Source: Paralteromonas sediminis (GTDB lineage Bacteria; Pseudomonadota; Gammaproteobacteria; Enterobacterales; Alteromonadaceae). Taken from it: a stretch of DNA of 64,000 bases. The notes under the pieces were generated by a model. The model was not told the DNA's origin. It searched no databases and saw nothing but the letters and a program-made list of their open reading frames with translations. This document shows positions 9,267 through 18,294 of the stretch, piece after piece; position 1 is the stretch's first letter; the number at the start of each line of letters is the position of its first letter. The stretch is from positions 475,686 to 539,685 of the forward strand of contig NZ_RPOK01000003.1 in the NCBI RefSeq assembly GCF_003820355.1, given 5' to 3'. Both the position numbers and the translations under genes were made by a program.

Positions 9267-10864
9267 GATGATACTGCCGGTTGTAATTGATCGTTTTGCT
9301 TGGTTTGCGCTTTACCAAGCCAACAAATAAGGGTTGAAATGGCAGTACCAATACATAATTGCCATGTAAACCCAAGACTAAAATGATATTCGCTAGGAAG
9401 TACACTTTGCATCACATAGGGCTGCATAAATAGTGTGCTAACAAAGCCGCCAACCAGGGCTGCTGTCACTGAGTTTTTGGACCCTCTAGCAGAAAAGAGA
9501 GTGATCAAATACACACCGAGTAATCCACTGTACGAGAATACCATTACACTCAGCGCAAATTGCAGGAGAGGCATGTCTGTATATTGTTGCCAGTAGTAGC
9601 AGAGGCAAGCCATAGCTGCCAGGGCCACAGCGACGATAATCATGGCGATTTGTCCGGCTTTGACATAGTGTTTTTCGGCATGATTTACGTTTCTTTTTAG
9701 CTGATAAGGCCTGTAGATATCCTGAACCAACACAGACGCCATCGAGTTGAGTCCTGAATTGAGCGTAGACAGCGCGGCCGCGATAATACCTATGGTCACA
9801 AAACCTTTAACACCAGCGGGTATTTGGTTAAGCACGTAATACATAAAAATGGTGACATTCTCACCTTGGAAGTTTGGTGTGCCCTCTAACGAGCCCGACT
9901 GGCTCATAATATCCGGGCGCTGATAGTAGATAAACAGCAGCAGTCCTATGCAGATAAACAAAAACATAACAGGGATCACCATCACTACAGAGAACAACAT
10001 GGCTTTACTGCCTTCCTTTGCATTTTTACACGTGAGTACGCGTTGCGTCATGTCTTGATCTAATCCAAAAGCAGCGACATTCAAGAGTACAAATCCCGTC
10101 ATTATGGACCAAAAGTTAAACACACCTGACGGTGAAAAATCGAGGTCAAAATGAAACAGACTTAGCTTAGACTCCATATCAGGGGCCGGCGCCTGCAGTG
10201 CGCTAACAATGGCAGGCAGGTCTGCGGGAATCGCCTCAAGCAAGAAATAAATGACTAATATCGCCGCACTAACATAAACAACACATTGCACAACATCGCT
10301 ATAAATAACCGTTCTTATGCCACCGTATACCGTATACAGCAAGCCGATAGCGGTCATGAGTACAATAGACCAAACAACGCTGCTGGCTTCAAAATTGCCA
10401 AATAAGATCATGGAAACCGCAATGGCCGCCATATAAAGTCTGGCACCACTGGCAAACACCCTGCCAAACAGGTACATAATACCTGCTTGCTGCTTGGCGC
10501 TCTCACCAAATCGTTGTTCGAGCAACTGGTATACCGTATACACCTTATGTTGATAGAAACGCGGAATTAAAAAAGCAGATACCAGCAAAGCCGCGATAAT
10601 AGCCCCTATATTGGTGGTCAGGTATGATAAATCACCCCGATACCCTTGATCCGGACCGCCTAAAAACGTGGCGGCCGATTGCGACGTAGCCAGAACAGAA
10701 ATCGCCACCACCCATACGGGCATACTGTTTCCACCAAGGAAATAATCCTGACTATTGGCTGAGCGTCGATTAAAAAACCACCCTGTGGCAAGCAGTACAG
10801 CACCGTATGCAGCAAAAACTATCCAATCCAGTGTGTCGTACTGAGAAAACACTTGCTCCATCAA
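9263..10864 (-). CDS. Sodium:solute symporter (SSS family), likely MurNAc or amino-sugar importer
   Basis: A 533-residue inner-membrane protein with about 13 hydrophobic segments. It has SSS family features: [14 protein letters not shown] after the first helix, [17 protein letters not shown], and a sodium-site-like [24 protein letters not shown] in the middle. It lies directly before murQ (4-base overlap) and after the NlpC/P60 gene (9-base gap). In E. coli and B. subtilis MurNAc enters through the PTS protein MurP and is phosphorylated on entry. Here I infer that a sodium symporter brings in unphosphorylated MurNAc. GlcNAc or a disaccharide are other options. Confidence 0.8.
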   Translation of the reverse strand: MMEQVFSQYDTLDWIVFAAYGAVLLATGWFFNRRSANSQDYFLGGNSMPVWVVAISVLATSQSAATFLGGPDQGYRGDLSYLTTNIGAIIAALLVSAFLIPRFYQHKVYTVYQLLEQRFGESAKQQAGIMYLFGRVFASGARLYMAAIAVSMILFGNFEASSVVWSIVLMTAIGLLYTVYGGIRTVIYSDVVQCVVYVSAAILVIYFLLEAIPADLPAIVSALQAPAPDMESKLSLFHFDLDFSPSGVFNFWSIMTGFVLLNVAAFGLDQDMTQRVLTCKNAKEGSKAMLFSVVMVIPVMFLFICIGLLLFIYYQRPDIMSQSGSLEGTPNFQGENVTIFMYYVLNQIPAGVKGFVTIGIIAAALSTLNSGLNSMASVLVQDIYRPYQLKRNVNHAEKHYVKAGQIAMIIVAVALAAMACLCYYWQQYTDMPLLQFALSVMVFSYSGLLGVYLITLFSARGSKNSVTAALVGGFVSTLFMQPYVMQSVLPSEYHFSLGFTWQLCIGTAISTLICWLGKAQTKQNDQLQPAVSS

Positions 10865-10873
10865 AGGTCTCTC

Positions 10874-12274
10874 TTATTGTTGGCCATAAAGGCGTTTAAT
10901 GTTGTAAATACGGTCAAGGTAGCTGGTCTCTTGACTGGTTCTCAGCGGAAGAAGTGGCGTTACAGACACTCCATTTAAGGTACCGCTGTAAAATTGACCT
11001 TGATCATTGTTGTAACCCAGCCCTTTTACGGCATGGATAACATAAGGCTCACCCTGATAGTCACCGATATACATCATTACGTGGCCTGGTATATAAATAA
11101 GGTCACCAACGGCCATATTAGCCAGCGCAGCTGTTTTTTCTGTGTGCAGACTCGCATCCTTGAAACGCGTATTAATGCCGTAATCAGTTGACCCTTGGTC
11201 ACCGGAATTTCTTGGCATTAACAAGCCGAAGGTGCGATATATTTCACCCACAAAGCCCGTGCAGTCACGACCGTTGTAATCATGGCCCCAACCATATCGT
11301 TCACCCAAAAATTTAAACGCCTGTGCAAGCAGATTTTTCTCATTGAGAGGCAATAGCCCTTTGTGCACATCGTGATGACGGGCAATTAACGCCGGTTTAA
11401 ACGTCAGTCCACCTTGCTCATCGCGCACAGGTAACTCAACCACATAAGAAGCATAAGGGTTTTGACCGTATATAGACCCCTTAAAATTGCTGGCATTCAT
11501 CAGTGGCAACGACACCCCCATATCTAACTGCACCTCAGAGACGAGTGCGTTGTCTGGGACATAGTTAGTAAAGACCTTGGCACCGGTTACTACGAGTCGC
11601 TCTGGCGCATCTAAAAAGCGCTTAATCTGCGCTTTTTCGCCGACAGCTAAATCTTCCACTGGTGCCCAAGCGATGTAGTGAAAAACCTGTATCAGCGCCC
11701 ATTTATTGTCTGCGCTGTAGTGCAAAACGGCAGCGACATCACCCGGGAACACGCCGGTTTCCTGAAAGCGGTCTAAATCAGCATCCATACCTGAGTTCAA
11801 CACCCTGTCTTTTGTAGGATACTTTCGCAACGCGGTGCGTTTTACAACGAGTGCATATTCTACCGTATTGGATTCTTGAATCGCTTCTCGGTTGAGTGAA
11901 GCTTCATACTTAGCATAGTCAGCGTCGGTTAGCTCTCGTCCGTCAAGATAAAAGCGCGGATATCCTGGCCGACTGCTGATCGACATCAGTTTGTCTGAAA
12001 GCGCTTCTCTGCTCAATGTGCGTGGAACTGAAAGAGGATTGGTAACGTGGGGATTTTCGTTGATCAGTTGCGTATTAAATTCTTTTATTTGCTCAGCATC
12101 CATAAGCTCTTTTTCTGGTTCAATTAATTTATCTATCCAGAACGACACCGAAAAATGGTCTTCTTTTACACCTATTACATCCGATGTAAACCTTCCTGAT
12201 TCAGCCAGAGCATTGGCACAAACCGAGAGCCAAAAAACCGATAGGATGTAGGCCGCTTTCCTGTATATATGCAT
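10874..12274 (-). CDS. Exported NlpC/P60 cysteine peptidase with SH3-like domains (muropeptide endopeptidase)
   Basis: A 466-residue protein with a Sec signal (residues 1-24, ANALA-E). An N-terminal helical region and SH3-like segments (about residues 135-330) precede an NlpC/P60 domain. The catalytic Cys338 lies in NGRDCTGFV, His398 in PGHVMMYIGD and the third polar residue is probably His414 in IHAV. The layout resembles YkfC-type enzymes that cut between gamma-D-Glu and diaminopimelate in peptides with a free L-Ala, giving L-Ala-D-Glu. It is one base from the DUF819 gene and 9 from the symporter gene. Inferred role: trimming stem peptides set free by the amidase fusion. Confidence 0.88.
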   Translation of the reverse strand: MHIYRKAAYILSVFWLSVCANALAESGRFTSDVIGVKEDHFSVSFWIDKLIEPEKELMDAEQIKEFNTQLINENPHVTNPLSVPRTLSREALSDKLMSISSRPGYPRFYLDGRELTDADYAKYEASLNREAIQESNTVEYALVVKRTALRKYPTKDRVLNSGMDADLDRFQETGVFPGDVAAVLHYSADNKWALIQVFHYIAWAPVEDLAVGEKAQIKRFLDAPERLVVTGAKVFTNYVPDNALVSEVQLDMGVSLPLMNASNFKGSIYGQNPYASYVVELPVRDEQGGLTFKPALIARHHDVHKGLLPLNEKNLLAQAFKFLGERYGWGHDYNGRDCTGFVGEIYRTFGLLMPRNSGDQGSTDYGINTRFKDASLHTEKTAALANMAVGDLIYIPGHVMMYIGDYQGEPYVIHAVKGLGYNNDQGQFYSGTLNGVSVTPLLPLRTSQETSYLDRIYNIKRLYGQQ

Positions 12275-13444
12275 TTACTGTACTCCTGCAATTGCGGCTA
12301 GTATGCGGCCAACCAATAGGCCACCAGCAGTGCCTATAATGTAACCCAGCATAGCCATCAATACACCAACCGGTATGAGGGCTCTTGAGTAGGCGGCGGC
12401 GAGGATTGGTGCTGACGCAACGCCCCCTATATTGGCCAGCGAAGCAATGCCCATGGTAAATAGGTCAAACTTAAATAACTTGGCAAGTAACACCATCAAA
12501 CTGCCATGCACAGCAAGAATGACTAAGCCAGCGATAATGTAGACTGGCGCCTGAGTGAGTTCCGCAAAATCGGCTCTCGACGCGATCAGCGCAATAATCA
12601 AATACAGCATGAGATTGGACAATTCCACCGCACCAAACAGCCGTGACAATGGCGACATGGCCCCCACCACACCAAAAACAGTGACTAAAAGTACGGTCCA
12701 AGCAGTGGTGGTAAAATAAGCTGACACAGGCAGCCACCCGGCGATATATTGCGAGACTGCAGACACCGTCAGGGCAACACCTAACAAAAACAGCAGACTA
12801 AACGTTTTATCTTGCTCTTGGTGGTTATTTTCCTGTGTCAGTCCCTTACTCACTTTTTCGATGGCCTGTGTATCTGCACCAGTCCAGGCTGCAAAGCGTC
12901 CCGCAAACGGCACAAGCGCTAACAGGAACATCACCCACATTGCGTAATCAATAGAATCTATGAGCAGGGTATATCCCATACTGGAATCAGGGACATTAAG
13001 TGCCAGCTGAATAGCCGCCATATTGCCTGTACCGCCCATCCAGCTGCCGCACAGCGCAGCAAATGTTTTCCACGCATCAGCGGCAAGTTGCGACTGAAAC
13101 AGTGAAAAAGATACGATAAAACCCACACCTATCGTGAGTGCTGCACACAAAAAAGCGACTAGCATACGCGGACCAAGCTGAATGATCTTACGCATATCAG
13201 CCTGAAGCAACATTAGAAAAATCATTGCCGGAAGCAAGTTATTTCTCATAACTTTATAAGCATTGCTCATATCTGCGCTTTTTTCCCACAGACCAAGGGT
13301 GGACGCAACCATCACGAGAAAATACAAAAGAACGATGGCAGGTAACACAGAAAATAGTCGCCATCGACTGTGTACCTCAACTGCCTTGAGGACACCTGCA
13401 ATGAAGAGCAGTGAGGCGATATAAGAAAACGGATCAGATAACAT
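12275..13444 (-). CDS. DUF819-family inner-membrane protein, putative permease
   Basis: A 389-residue polytopic protein with about eleven hydrophobic segments and the family features LCGSWMGGTGNMAAIQ and SLANIGGVASAPILAAAY, two gly-rich half-repeat loops typical of carrier folds. DUF819 has no assigned substrate that I can cite with certainty. It is preceded by a beta-lactamase-like gene (8-base gap) and followed directly by the NlpC/P60 gene. I infer import of a stem-peptide product such as L-Ala-D-Glu, or of the sugar, in which case the SSS protein carries the other product. No ATP-binding partner is nearby, so transport would be ion driven. Confidence 0.75.
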   Translation of the reverse strand: MLSDPFSYIASLLFIAGVLKAVEVHSRWRLFSVLPAIVLLYFLVMVASTLGLWEKSADMSNAYKVMRNNLLPAMIFLMLLQADMRKIIQLGPRMLVAFLCAALTIGVGFIVSFSLFQSQLAADAWKTFAALCGSWMGGTGNMAAIQLALNVPDSSMGYTLLIDSIDYAMWVMFLLALVPFAGRFAAWTGADTQAIEKVSKGLTQENNHQEQDKTFSLLFLLGVALTVSAVSQYIAGWLPVSAYFTTTAWTVLLVTVFGVVGAMSPLSRLFGAVELSNLMLYLIIALIASRADFAELTQAPVYIIAGLVILAVHGSLMVLLAKLFKFDLFTMGIASLANIGGVASAPILAAAYSRALIPVGVLMAMLGYIIGTAGGLLVGRILAAIAGVQ

Positions 13445-13452
13445 TGCTTTCC

Positions 13453-14754
13453 TTATTGAGTTGCTAACAGCTTCGCTATGCTGGTATCTAGCAATCGTTG
13501 CATTTTCATTCCAGAATAGCCAACGGAAGATTCCTTCGCTTCGGGATGAGACGCTTGGGCTGCCACAGTGAACTCGCGCCCCCCCTGATATTCAGGTAAG
13601 CATACGTGCGCTAACATGACATTTTCACCCGTATTTCGTGTCTCACTTGGACCCCAACCAATTTTTTGGAAAATACGCCATTCACCATTGGTCGCTGTAT
13701 CTAAAACGCGCTTCGCGTCTTTAGATGTGAGGTCTGCATCACTACTAATATGCCGAGCAATAGCTAGACTCAATGCATGGCTGATCCCCGCAAGCATGCC
13801 TCCGGCCTCAGCACCTTCTTGCGTATGGCCTACACCGTAAAACAACAATTGAATGTCTTCTACTTTCAGCTCAGGATGCTGCGTTAAAGGATCGCGCTCA
13901 TGTGCTGCCAAACGCTTTAACCACTCTGCCTGGGCGAGCGTCGTCATGGGTTTATTGCCAGTGAGGCCGCAATCATCACAGCGGTAAGAACGATACCCAG
14001 GGTCTTCGCTGTTGCGCGTAAAACCAGAAAAAACCGCAACCTCTTCACTTTCCTCGTCGCGCCATTCTGAAGAGAGTGGGTCGAATACGTCTGTGCCATA
14101 AGCTCCACGGAAAAATATCTTTTCATTTGATAACTTTAGCCATTCATCATGAAAAAGTGCCGTCAAGTAATCACGGCCCGCCAGGTTAACAAAATAGCTT
14201 GCAATAGCATTGCTGTTTCCGTCTGCCTTACCAAACGCCTCGTAGCTATTCACACTGGTGATAAGGTCGGCAAGCGCAAATTCTCCGACATACCCCACAT
14301 CGCTTACACCCGCTTTTCTTGCTTGGGAAATTGCACCGGTAAACGCCAGCACTTTAGAAGAACTCCAAGGCTCGTAAACCTTGTGTTGGGTGCCGTTAGA
14401 CAAGTAACGATAACTCACACCCTTATCTTGATGTCTAAAATCAATAACCGTTATACGCCCTTCACTGTCGTCCCCCTGAAAGAATGACCAGTCTGCACTT
14501 ACTCTGCCTTCCCATCCATGCTGCTCATAACGCGCCTGTCGAGAATTCAGATAGTCGCTTGAAATAGGCTTATCATTTAGCGCGCACCCTATCGTTTTGG
14601 CGTCCAGATTGGCAGGAAGTATAGGATCAGCGCCCATCACAGTATTATAAAACGCCAGCGCGTCTTGTTCAGTGGGCTGTTTTTCATCAGCCAAGCACTG
14701 TGAGCCACATAACGTCACTAGTATTAGCATTACATTCAACAGATTAACTCGCAT
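13453..14754 (-). CDS. Exported beta-lactamase/PBP-like serine hydrolase, divergent, function unknown
   Basis: I chose the ATG at 14754 (433 residues) because it starts a typical Sec signal (MRVNLLNVMLILVTLCGSQCLA-D); an ATG at 14829 would add 25 residues. I do not recognise the family directly. Three motifs in the right order suggest a penicillin-recognising serine hydrolase: WSSSK (Ser131-xx-Lys134), GNSNA (residues 179-183, like SDN) and QKIGWG (Lys364, like KTG). Their spacing is wider than in class A beta-lactamases. A YRCDDCG pair could bind metal or form a disulfide. As first gene of the muropeptide operon it may be a carboxypeptidase, amidase or esterase on peptidoglycan fragments. 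Confidence 0.7.
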   Translation of the reverse strand: MRVNLLNVMLILVTLCGSQCLADEKQPTEQDALAFYNTVMGADPILPANLDAKTIGCALNDKPISSDYLNSRQARYEQHGWEGRVSADWSFFQGDDSEGRITVIDFRHQDKGVSYRYLSNGTQHKVYEPWSSSKVLAFTGAISQARKAGVSDVGYVGEFALADLITSVNSYEAFGKADGNSNAIASYFVNLAGRDYLTALFHDEWLKLSNEKIFFRGAYGTDVFDPLSSEWRDEESEEVAVFSGFTRNSEDPGYRSYRCDDCGLTGNKPMTTLAQAEWLKRLAAHERDPLTQHPELKVEDIQLLFYGVGHTQEGAEAGGMLAGISHALSLAIARHISSDADLTSKDAKRVLDTATNGEWRIFQKIGWGPSETRNTGENVMLAHVCLPEYQGGREFTVAAQASHPEAKESSVGYSGMKMQRLLDTSIAKLLATQ

Positions 14755-14826
14755 AGTGGCTACTGCCCCCAAGACCCAATTGAATAATTTATTACCCTTA
14801 ATTGACACAATATATAATAACAAATT

Positions 14827-14852
14827 CATTGTCCAATTTTATTTGGTCAATG
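14827..14852. promoter_or_regulatory. Candidate operator over the promoter of the murQ-namZ operon
   Basis: A 26-base imperfect palindrome: arms CATTGTCCAA and TTGGTCAATG (9 of 10 paired) around TTTTAT. Read on the minus strand it holds CCAAATAAAATTGG, sharing the AAATAAAAT core with sites at 1886 and 6171. On the same strand TTGGAC (inside the palindrome), 16 bases, then TATATT make a plausible -35/-10 pair for the operon starting at 14754. A protein bound here would block RNA polymerase. I infer a MurR operator. Confidence 0.45.
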
Positions 14853-14956
14853 GAGAGGAGTCACCCAGTCATAGCATGTAACAAGATATTCTGTCTTTTA
14901 CGTTGATGTTTGCAGATTTACACGCTAAAAAATAGGCAAATAAAAAGGGATCCTAC

Positions 14957-17806
14957 ATGAAGACAATTTATACTCGCGTCGTGGCCGTGTTTTGCCTGGT
15001 AACACTTAATGCCTGTAAACCTGCTCCAGAGGTGGTTGAACCCACCGCCAATATAGACAAACCTAAAGCAACGGCCATTAATATAGCCTACGAAAAGTTT
15101 ACCCTTGATAATGGTTTAGACGTGATCTTTCATGTTGACCGCTCTGATCCGGTTGTCGCGGTTTCGTTAACCTCGCATGTCGGTTCAGCAAGAGAACTTC
15201 CAGGTAGAACCGGATTTGCACACCTATTTGAGCATCTACTCTTTCTAGAATCAGAAAACTTGGGTAAAGGTGGACTCGATCAGCTCAGCGCCCGCATCGG
15301 CGGCTCAGGAGCAAATGGATTTACCAGTCGCGATATTACCGCTTACTTTCAGACAGTTCCCAACGATGCGTTAGAAAAAATGTTGTGGGCTGAGGCTGAT
15401 AAGCTGGGCTGGTTTATTAATACAGTCACTGAACCCGTGCTGGCAAAAGAAAAGCAAGTGGTCAAAAACGAAAAGCGTCAGTCCTATGACAATCGGCCCT
15501 ATGGCCATACCCAATATGTGATTAGCAAGAACCTTTATCCTCAAGACCACCCCTACAACTGGCAGGTCATTGGCTCATTGGACGACCTTCAGGCAGCAAC
15601 ACTGGATGACGTAAAACAGTTTTTTAAACGCTGGTATGTGCCCAATAATGTGACCTTAGTAGTTTCAGGTGACTTTGACACAGCTCAAGCCAAGCAATGG
15701 GTTAACAAGTACTTTGATGAAATACCAAGAGGTGAAGCCGTAACCCCGCTTCCCAAGACTCCCGTGGTGCTTACTGAAACCAAAAAGCGCATTCACGAAG
15801 ACAACTTTGCCAAGTTGCCAGAATTAACACTCGCATGGCCAACTATCCCGCGAGGACACAAAGACAGCTACGCATTGAATATGTTGGTCGAACTACTCAG
15901 TGAGGGCAAGCGCGCCCCGTTTAATAAAGTGCTGGTAGACGATAAAGCCCTCACATCAGACGTGTCTGCCTATCATTATCAGGCAGAGCTAGCCGGCCAG
16001 TTAATGATGAGTGTACGAGCCTTTAACGACATAGATTTAGATGTTGTCGAAAAGGCGATCAACGAAGCCTTTACCAAATTTGAACAGGACGGCTTTAGCA
16101 CAGACGACCTCAACCGTATAAAAGCAAGTATGGAGACCAGTTATTATCAGGGCTTAACCAGCGTATTGGGGAAAGCATTTAGATTAGCTGACTTAAATGT
16201 GTTCTTTGACGACCCTAATCGCATCAATCAGATTGTTGCAGAAATGCAAAGCGTCACCGCAGACGACATAAATCGAGTCTACAACACCTATGTAAAAGGG
16301 CAGCACTTTGTGGCCACCAGTTTTGTACCTCGAGGTAAACCTGACTTGGGCTTATCCGGCTCCATTGTGGCACAGGTGGTGGAAGAAAAAATTGTCGAGG
16401 GGGCGGAGCAAAACGTCGACCCCAGTCAGCAAGCCAGTTATGAAAGAACGCCATCTACTTTCGATCGCTCTATCGAACCACCTTATGGCGAATCACCGCA
16501 GCTTACGCCTCCAGCTGTATGGCGTGATAGTATGACTAACGGTATTCAAGTATTAGGTATACAGAGTAATGAAGTGCCTTTGGTGTCGGTCAATTTCACT
16601 ATGGACGGCGGCCTGCTATTTGAAAAAGCCAGCGAATCGGGTTTGGTCAATGTTACGGCTCGCCTGTTAAATCGCGGAACACGCTCTAAAACACCAGAGC
16701 AGTTAGAAGAAGCCATCAACCAGTTGGGGGCGTCCATTAATATAAGGCTGGTCAATACGTCAATTGAAGTGAACGTAGACACATTAGCCAGGAATTACGC
16801 TGCAACGATGGCACTTGTTACTGAGATGCTTTTGGAACCACGTTGGGATGATGCTGAACTGGCGCTAGTAAAACAAGAAGTCATCAGCGATATTCAACAA
16901 AGTGAAGCGAGCCCAATCATGTTAGCAAATATGGCATTTGCTAAACAGGCTTATCCGGCGTCACATCCGCTTTCCCGCCCCTCACAGGGAACGGAGGAGA
17001 GTGTCACCGCGCTAACAATGGTTCAGCTTAAAAGCTATTATGAAAACTATGTAGTGCCCAATATGACCAGTGTTCATGTAGTCGGTGATGTGTCTAAAGA
17101 TGCTGTCATGCAATCGCTGGCTAATATTGAGAAAAAATGGGAATCCAGAGCACTCACATTGCCTGAACTACCCGCACCCATCGAAATAAAAACATCGCAA
17201 CTATATTTTTATGACGTACCCGGTGCAAAACAGTCTGTGCTAGAGATAGGCCACGTGAGCATGAATGCGACTAGTGACGACTTTTTCGTTGCCAATGTTG
17301 CCAATTACAGCCTCGGTGGCGGCGGTTTTGCATCTCAGTTGATGCAACAACTTCGCGAAACCAAGGGCTATACTTACGGTATAAGAAGCCGCTTCTATGG
17401 TGGTAAACACTGGGGTCGATACACGATTTCTACCAGCGTTCGTTCCAATGTTACTTTTGAATCTTTACAAGAAATCAAACACATAGTGGAAAATTATGCG
17501 GCCAATTATACCGACAGAGAACTGGCGACAACCCAGAGTTATTATGTCAAAAGCTATGCCCGCGAGTTTGAAACGATGGATGCTAAAATTGACATGCTGC
17601 AATCGATTAGCCAGCTTAGCTACCGTTCCGATTACGCTAATCAGCATATTCAACAGGTTCAGGCGCTGACAGTAGACTCGGTTAAACAACTGGCAACGCA
17701 GTTTATCAAGCCGCAAAATATGATCTATGTGGTAGTGGGTGATGCAGAAACACAATTAGAAAAATTATCGCGTTTAGGGCTGGGAGAGCCAATTAAACTA
17801 AACTAG
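14957..17806 (+). CDS. M16-family zinc metallopeptidase, lipoprotein with two insulinase-type halves
   Basis: A 949-residue protein with a lipoprotein signal (lipobox LNAC, Cys20). The N-terminal half (about 45-480) carries the inverted zinc motif HLFEH (His89, Glu92, His93) and the distal Glu172 in VVKNEKR, so it is catalytically complete. The C-terminal half (about 510-945) is a second M16 unit without HxxEH; it holds the substrate-clamping element RETKGYTYGIRS (R/Y pair). Such pitrilysin-like lipoproteins degrade peptides in the periplasm. It diverges from the muropeptide operon, sharing the region with the candidate operator, so co-regulation is possible but unproven. Confidence 0.93.
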   Translation: MKTIYTRVVAVFCLVTLNACKPAPEVVEPTANIDKPKATAINIAYEKFTLDNGLDVIFHVDRSDPVVAVSLTSHVGSARELPGRTGFAHLFEHLLFLESENLGKGGLDQLSARIGGSGANGFTSRDITAYFQTVPNDALEKMLWAEADKLGWFINTVTEPVLAKEKQVVKNEKRQSYDNRPYGHTQYVISKNLYPQDHPYNWQVIGSLDDLQAATLDDVKQFFKRWYVPNNVTLVVSGDFDTAQAKQWVNKYFDEIPRGEAVTPLPKTPVVLTETKKRIHEDNFAKLPELTLAWPTIPRGHKDSYALNMLVELLSEGKRAPFNKVLVDDKALTSDVSAYHYQAELAGQLMMSVRAFNDIDLDVVEKAINEAFTKFEQDGFSTDDLNRIKASMETSYYQGLTSVLGKAFRLADLNVFFDDPNRINQIVAEMQSVTADDINRVYNTYVKGQHFVATSFVPRGKPDLGLSGSIVAQVVEEKIVEGAEQNVDPSQQASYERTPSTFDRSIEPPYGESPQLTPPAVWRDSMTNGIQVLGIQSNEVPLVSVNFTMDGGLLFEKASESGLVNVTARLLNRGTRSKTPEQLEEAINQLGASINIRLVNTSIEVNVDTLARNYAATMALVTEMLLEPRWDDAELALVKQEVISDIQQSEASPIMLANMAFAKQAYPASHPLSRPSQGTEESVTALTMVQLKSYYENYVVPNMTSVHVVGDVSKDAVMQSLANIEKKWESRALTLPELPAPIEIKTSQLYFYDVPGAKQSVLEIGHVSMNATSDDFFVANVANYSLGGGGFASQLMQQLRETKGYTYGIRSRFYGGKHWGRYTISTSVRSNVTFESLQEIKHIVENYAANYTDRELATTQSYYVKSYAREFETMDAKIDMLQSISQLSYRSDYANQHIQQVQALTVDSVKQLATQFIKPQNMIYVVVGDAETQLEKLSRLGLGEPIKLN

Positions 17807-17856
17807 ATACAAGATCACTTTAAGGGGCTGTCCCCTTTAACTTTAAGGAGAGAAAG

Positions 17857-18234
17857 ATGGGATTATTATCAAGCCTGATGGGCAATGCGTCTGAAGTCGA
17901 TATGGAAGAACTGCAAGAAACCCTGGAATCTGTTGTGTATGAAGGGGAAGAAGTCAAAGCAGGTTTTAAAGTTTTCAGAGACATGTTCGTATTTACCAAC
18001 AAGCGACTTATTCTCATTGATCGGCAAGGCCTTACAGGCAAAAAGTCAGAATATCTGACTATACCGTATAAGAGTATTTCCAAGTTCTCAGTTGAAACAG
18101 CAGGCACATTTGACGCAGACGCTGAGTTAAAAATTTGGGTTGGCAGCGACCCTGCGCCGATTTCAAAAGAGTTAAAAGGGGGGGTCGACATTGTAGGACT
18201 TCAGAAAAGCCTTGCAGCCTGTATGTTCAGTTAA
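17857..18234 (+). CDS. Bacterial PH-domain protein (YvbH-like)
   Basis: A 125-residue soluble protein. MGLLSSLMGNASEVD followed by a beta-rich core with FRDMFVFTNKRLILIDRQGLTGKKSEYLTIPYKSI fits the bacterial PH domain family, whose members have a PH-like fold and no known general function. It is preceded by a strong ribosome-binding site (AAGGAGAG) and by a hairpin at 17822-17837 that may weakly end the M16 transcript. It converges on the deacetylase gene. Confidence 0.85.
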   Translation: MGLLSSLMGNASEVDMEELQETLESVVYEGEEVKAGFKVFRDMFVFTNKRLILIDRQGLTGKKSEYLTIPYKSISKFSVETAGTFDADAELKIWVGSDPAPISKELKGGVDIVGLQKSLAACMFS

Positions 18235-18294
18235 TGCGCTATCCGGCAGGTTGTGCGGAGACAACAATGTCACCGCTGCCTGCCAACTTATTAT

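Noticed and set aside
17820-17842. Hairpin AAGGGG/CCCCTT after the M16 gene
   Set aside because: Only a 6-base stem, and the following TTTAAC is too weak for a confident terminator; mentioned only under the PH gene.
18245-18284. Imperfect hairpin GGCAGG/CCTGCC with inner GCGG/CCGC
   Set aside because: Stem is interrupted and no T-run follows, so I do not call it a terminator.
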